Origin: Akkermansiaceae bacterium UBA2381
Lineage (GTDB): Bacteria; Verrucomicrobiota; Verrucomicrobiia; Verrucomicrobiales; DEV007
Length of the DNA: 64,000 nucleotides
NCBI GenBank assembly: GCA_002344215.1
Contig: DDSV01000058.1
Coordinates: forward strand, 78,157 to 142,156
Reading direction: 5' to 3'
The translations under genes and the position numbers were made by a program. Below, in pieces: positions 62,615-64,000 of the stretch (positions within the stretch are counted from its first letter, which is position 1; the number at the start of each line of letters is the position of its first letter). The notes below the pieces were generated by a model. The model saw only the letters and a list, made by a program, of their open reading frames with translations. It made no database searches and had not been told where the DNA came from.

Positions 62615-63838
62615 ATGATCCTACCCAGCCTCCAATTCGCCGGACGCGTCCTCCGCACCGCCGACAAGCGGCACCTCGCGAAGTTCGTCTGGAATTTCGG
62701 GGTCAAGGGGATCCGTTCGGTCAACCTCTACAAGCGGCGGATGAAGGAGGGCATCCATTTCCCCCCCTTCCTCTACCTCTCCATCCTCAACAGTTGCAAC
62801 CTGCGCTGCCAGGGCTGCTGGGTCGATGTGGACAAGCCGCAGGCCAAGCTCGAACTCGACGAACTCAACCGCATCGTCAACGAGGCCAAGGCCCATGGGA
62901 ACGCCTTCTTCGGCATCCTCGGCGGCGAGCCTTTCCTGCACCCCGGTCTGCTCGACTTCCTCGCCCAGCATCCCGACTGCTTCTTCCAAGTCTTCACCAA
63001 CGGGCAACTCATCACCGGAAAGAAGGCCAAGCAGCTCCGTCAGATCGGAAACGCCACCCCCCTGATCTCCATCGAGGGCACCGAACTCGTGGCCGACGAG
63101 CGACGAGGCGGCAAGGACGTGCTGAACCGCACCCTCCGGGGACTCGACCATTGCCTTGAAAACAGGCTCCTCACCGGAGTCGCCACCAGCCTCTGCCGCA
63201 CGAACATCGACGAACTCCTCACCGAGACCTGGCTGCGCCAGCTCATCGACCGGGGCGTCCACTACGCCTGGTATCACAGCTACCGCCCCGTCGGCCCGAA
63301 GCCGAACGAGGATCTCGCCCTCACCCCCGCGCAGGCGCGGCGCGTGCGCGAGTTCGTCGTGAACATGCGGACGCGGCTGCCCCTCGGCATCATCGACGCC
63401 TACTACGACGGCGAGGGGCGCGCCCTCTGCCCTATGGCCAACGGCATCTCGCACCACATCTCCCCCACCGGCGGGATCGAGCCCTGCCCCATCATCCAGT
63501 TCGCGACGGAGAACGTGCGCGACGGCTCCATCTACGAACTCCTGACGAAATCGCCATTCCTGAAGGACTTCCGCGAGACCGCCGCCCGCCACACCCGTGG
63601 CTGCATTGTCCTCGAGCGCCCCGACCTCGTGAAGGAACTCGCCGAAAAGCATCACGCCACCGACACCACGATCCGGCGTACCGCCATCGCCGAACTGGAG
63701 GCCATGACCCCGCGCAACAGCCAATGGCTCCCCACCGGCGAGGAGATTCCCGAGAAGCACCCCGTCTACCGCTGGGCGAAACGGATCTGGTTCAACGACT
63801 TCGGGGTCTACGAGGAGCTGGAGCGCTCGCAATCCTGA
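62615..63838 (+). CDS. Radical SAM protein with SPASM-like C-terminus
   Basis: A 407-residue radical SAM enzyme. The cluster motif is LNSCNLRCQGCW (CxxxCxxC) near residue 55, followed by GILGGEPFLHPG and FTNGQLIT. A C-terminal part has GGIEPCPIIQFA and further Cys at ALCPMANG and TRGCIV, which may hold auxiliary Fe-S clusters. It sits beyond a class I aldolase and a repeat hairpin, and is very GC-rich. The substrate is unknown; peptide or lipid modification is possible. Confidence 0.92.
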   Translation: MILPSLQFAGRVLRTADKRHLAKFVWNFGVKGIRSVNLYKRRMKEGIHFPPFLYLSILNSCNLRCQGCWVDVDKPQAKLELDELNRIVNEAKAHGNAFFGILGGEPFLHPGLLDFLAQHPDCFFQVFTNGQLITGKKAKQLRQIGNATPLISIEGTELVADERRGGKDVLNRTLRGLDHCLENRLLTGVATSLCRTNIDELLTETWLRQLIDRGVHYAWYHSYRPVGPKPNEDLALTPAQARRVREFVVNMRTRLPLGIIDAYYDGEGRALCPMANGISHHISPTGGIEPCPIIQFATENVRDGSIYELLTKSPFLKDFRETAARHTRGCIVLERPDLVKELAEKHHATDTTIRRTAIAELEAMTPRNSQWLPTGEEIPEKHPVYRWAKRIWFNDFGVYEELERSQS

Positions 63839-63881
63839 ACCCGGCACACCTTGCGGAGAAGGGTCCGCAGCGAGAATCGCA

Positions 63882-64000
63882 TCACCCTTCACCCACGCCG
63901 CGCAGGATTTCCTCCTCCACTCTCGCGGAGACGAAAAAGCGGCATTCGCTCCGCAGCCGATCAATTTCGGCTTTCAAGGAAGGGAGCTTGCCCGCCAGCC
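63882..64000 (-). CDS. Unknown protein, C-terminal end only
   Basis: Minus-strand frame open from the window edge to a stop at 63882-63884, about 38 codons. The product is charged and coiled-coil-like (LKAEIDRLRSECRF then VEEEILRGVGEG). Too short for a family; coding is supported only by residue pattern and lack of another gene there. Confidence 0.4.
   Translation of the reverse strand, partial: LAGKLPSLKAEIDRLRSECRFFVSARVEEEILRGVGEG

Noticed and set aside
62621..63964. 447-codon minus-strand ORF
   Set aside because: Opposite the radical SAM gene with its CxxxCxxC motif; high G+C makes long antisense frames common.

Overview
The window is bacterial chromosome from a Gram-negative member of the PVC group, most likely Verrucomicrobiota. 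This rests on gene content, not on a marker gene. It carries the paired DUF1549/DUF1553 and DUF1501 proteins with an SHD1-like N-terminus, several secreted PQQ-type and sialidase-type beta-propellers, two DUF1080 (3-keto-disaccharide hydrolase) domains, a MoxR-DUF58-BatA operon, lipid A and LPS-export genes (lpxA, lptD), the diaminopimelate route to lysine and peptidoglycan, and a LacI regulator of the verrucomicrobial kind. Coding density is high and no gap without a gene exceeds 300 bases. No CRISPR array, insertion sequence or prophage was seen. || Layout. 1-13.1 kb: a minus-strand operon of seven genes. Two related secreted proteins come first, then a membrane protein, MoxR ATPase, a giant TPR-PQQ protein, DUF58, and a BatA/VWA protein cut by the window edge. 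13.3-14.5 kb: a coupled two-gene iron-sulfur unit. 14.5-21.6 kb: a LolA-like protein, a thioesterase, then a plus-strand run of ribokinase, PQQ propeller, DUF1549/1553 and DUF1501, closed by a bidirectional terminator against mnmE. 23-28 kb: radC, lpxA, lptD and two small membrane proteins. 28-35.3 kb: a sugar isomerase-like protein, an FhaC/ShlB-type two-partner secretion porin, tatD, ligA, and a BrnT/CopG toxin-antitoxin pair just upstream of ligA. 35.4-40.8 kb: a lipoprotein, a TlpA-like thioredoxin, then trpA-dapF-dapA-dapB-folK. || 40.8-54.6 kb is the most accessory-looking part. A LacI regulator diverges from eight minus-strand genes: a 1462-residue multi-propeller protein, a BASS-family transporter, a small-molecule kinase, an HpcH/HpaI-type aldolase, a sialidase-DUF1080 fusion, a sialidase-like propeller, a DUF6807 protein and a beta-helix protein. 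Most are joined by 4-base ATGA overlaps. This looks like a self-contained locus for taking up and splitting an unidentified sugar-acid type compound released outside the cytoplasm. || 54.6-60.3 kb: NlpC/P60 hydrolase, CrtI-like oxidoreductase, two cyclophilins (one eukaryote-like, one exported), a DUF1080 protein and dihydroorotase. tRNA-Ala(GGC) lies at 60350-60422. Immediately after it G+C rises sharply: a counted line at 61261-61320 is 45/60, against 27/60 at 25141-25200. That part carries a secreted SFPD-repeat protein, a TNase-HhH nuclease, a DhnA-type aldolase, a radical SAM enzyme and the end of a minus-strand gene. Two intergenic regions (55462-55565 and 62497-62597) hold hexamer repeats arranged as opposed arms, an unusual hairpin design worth following up.
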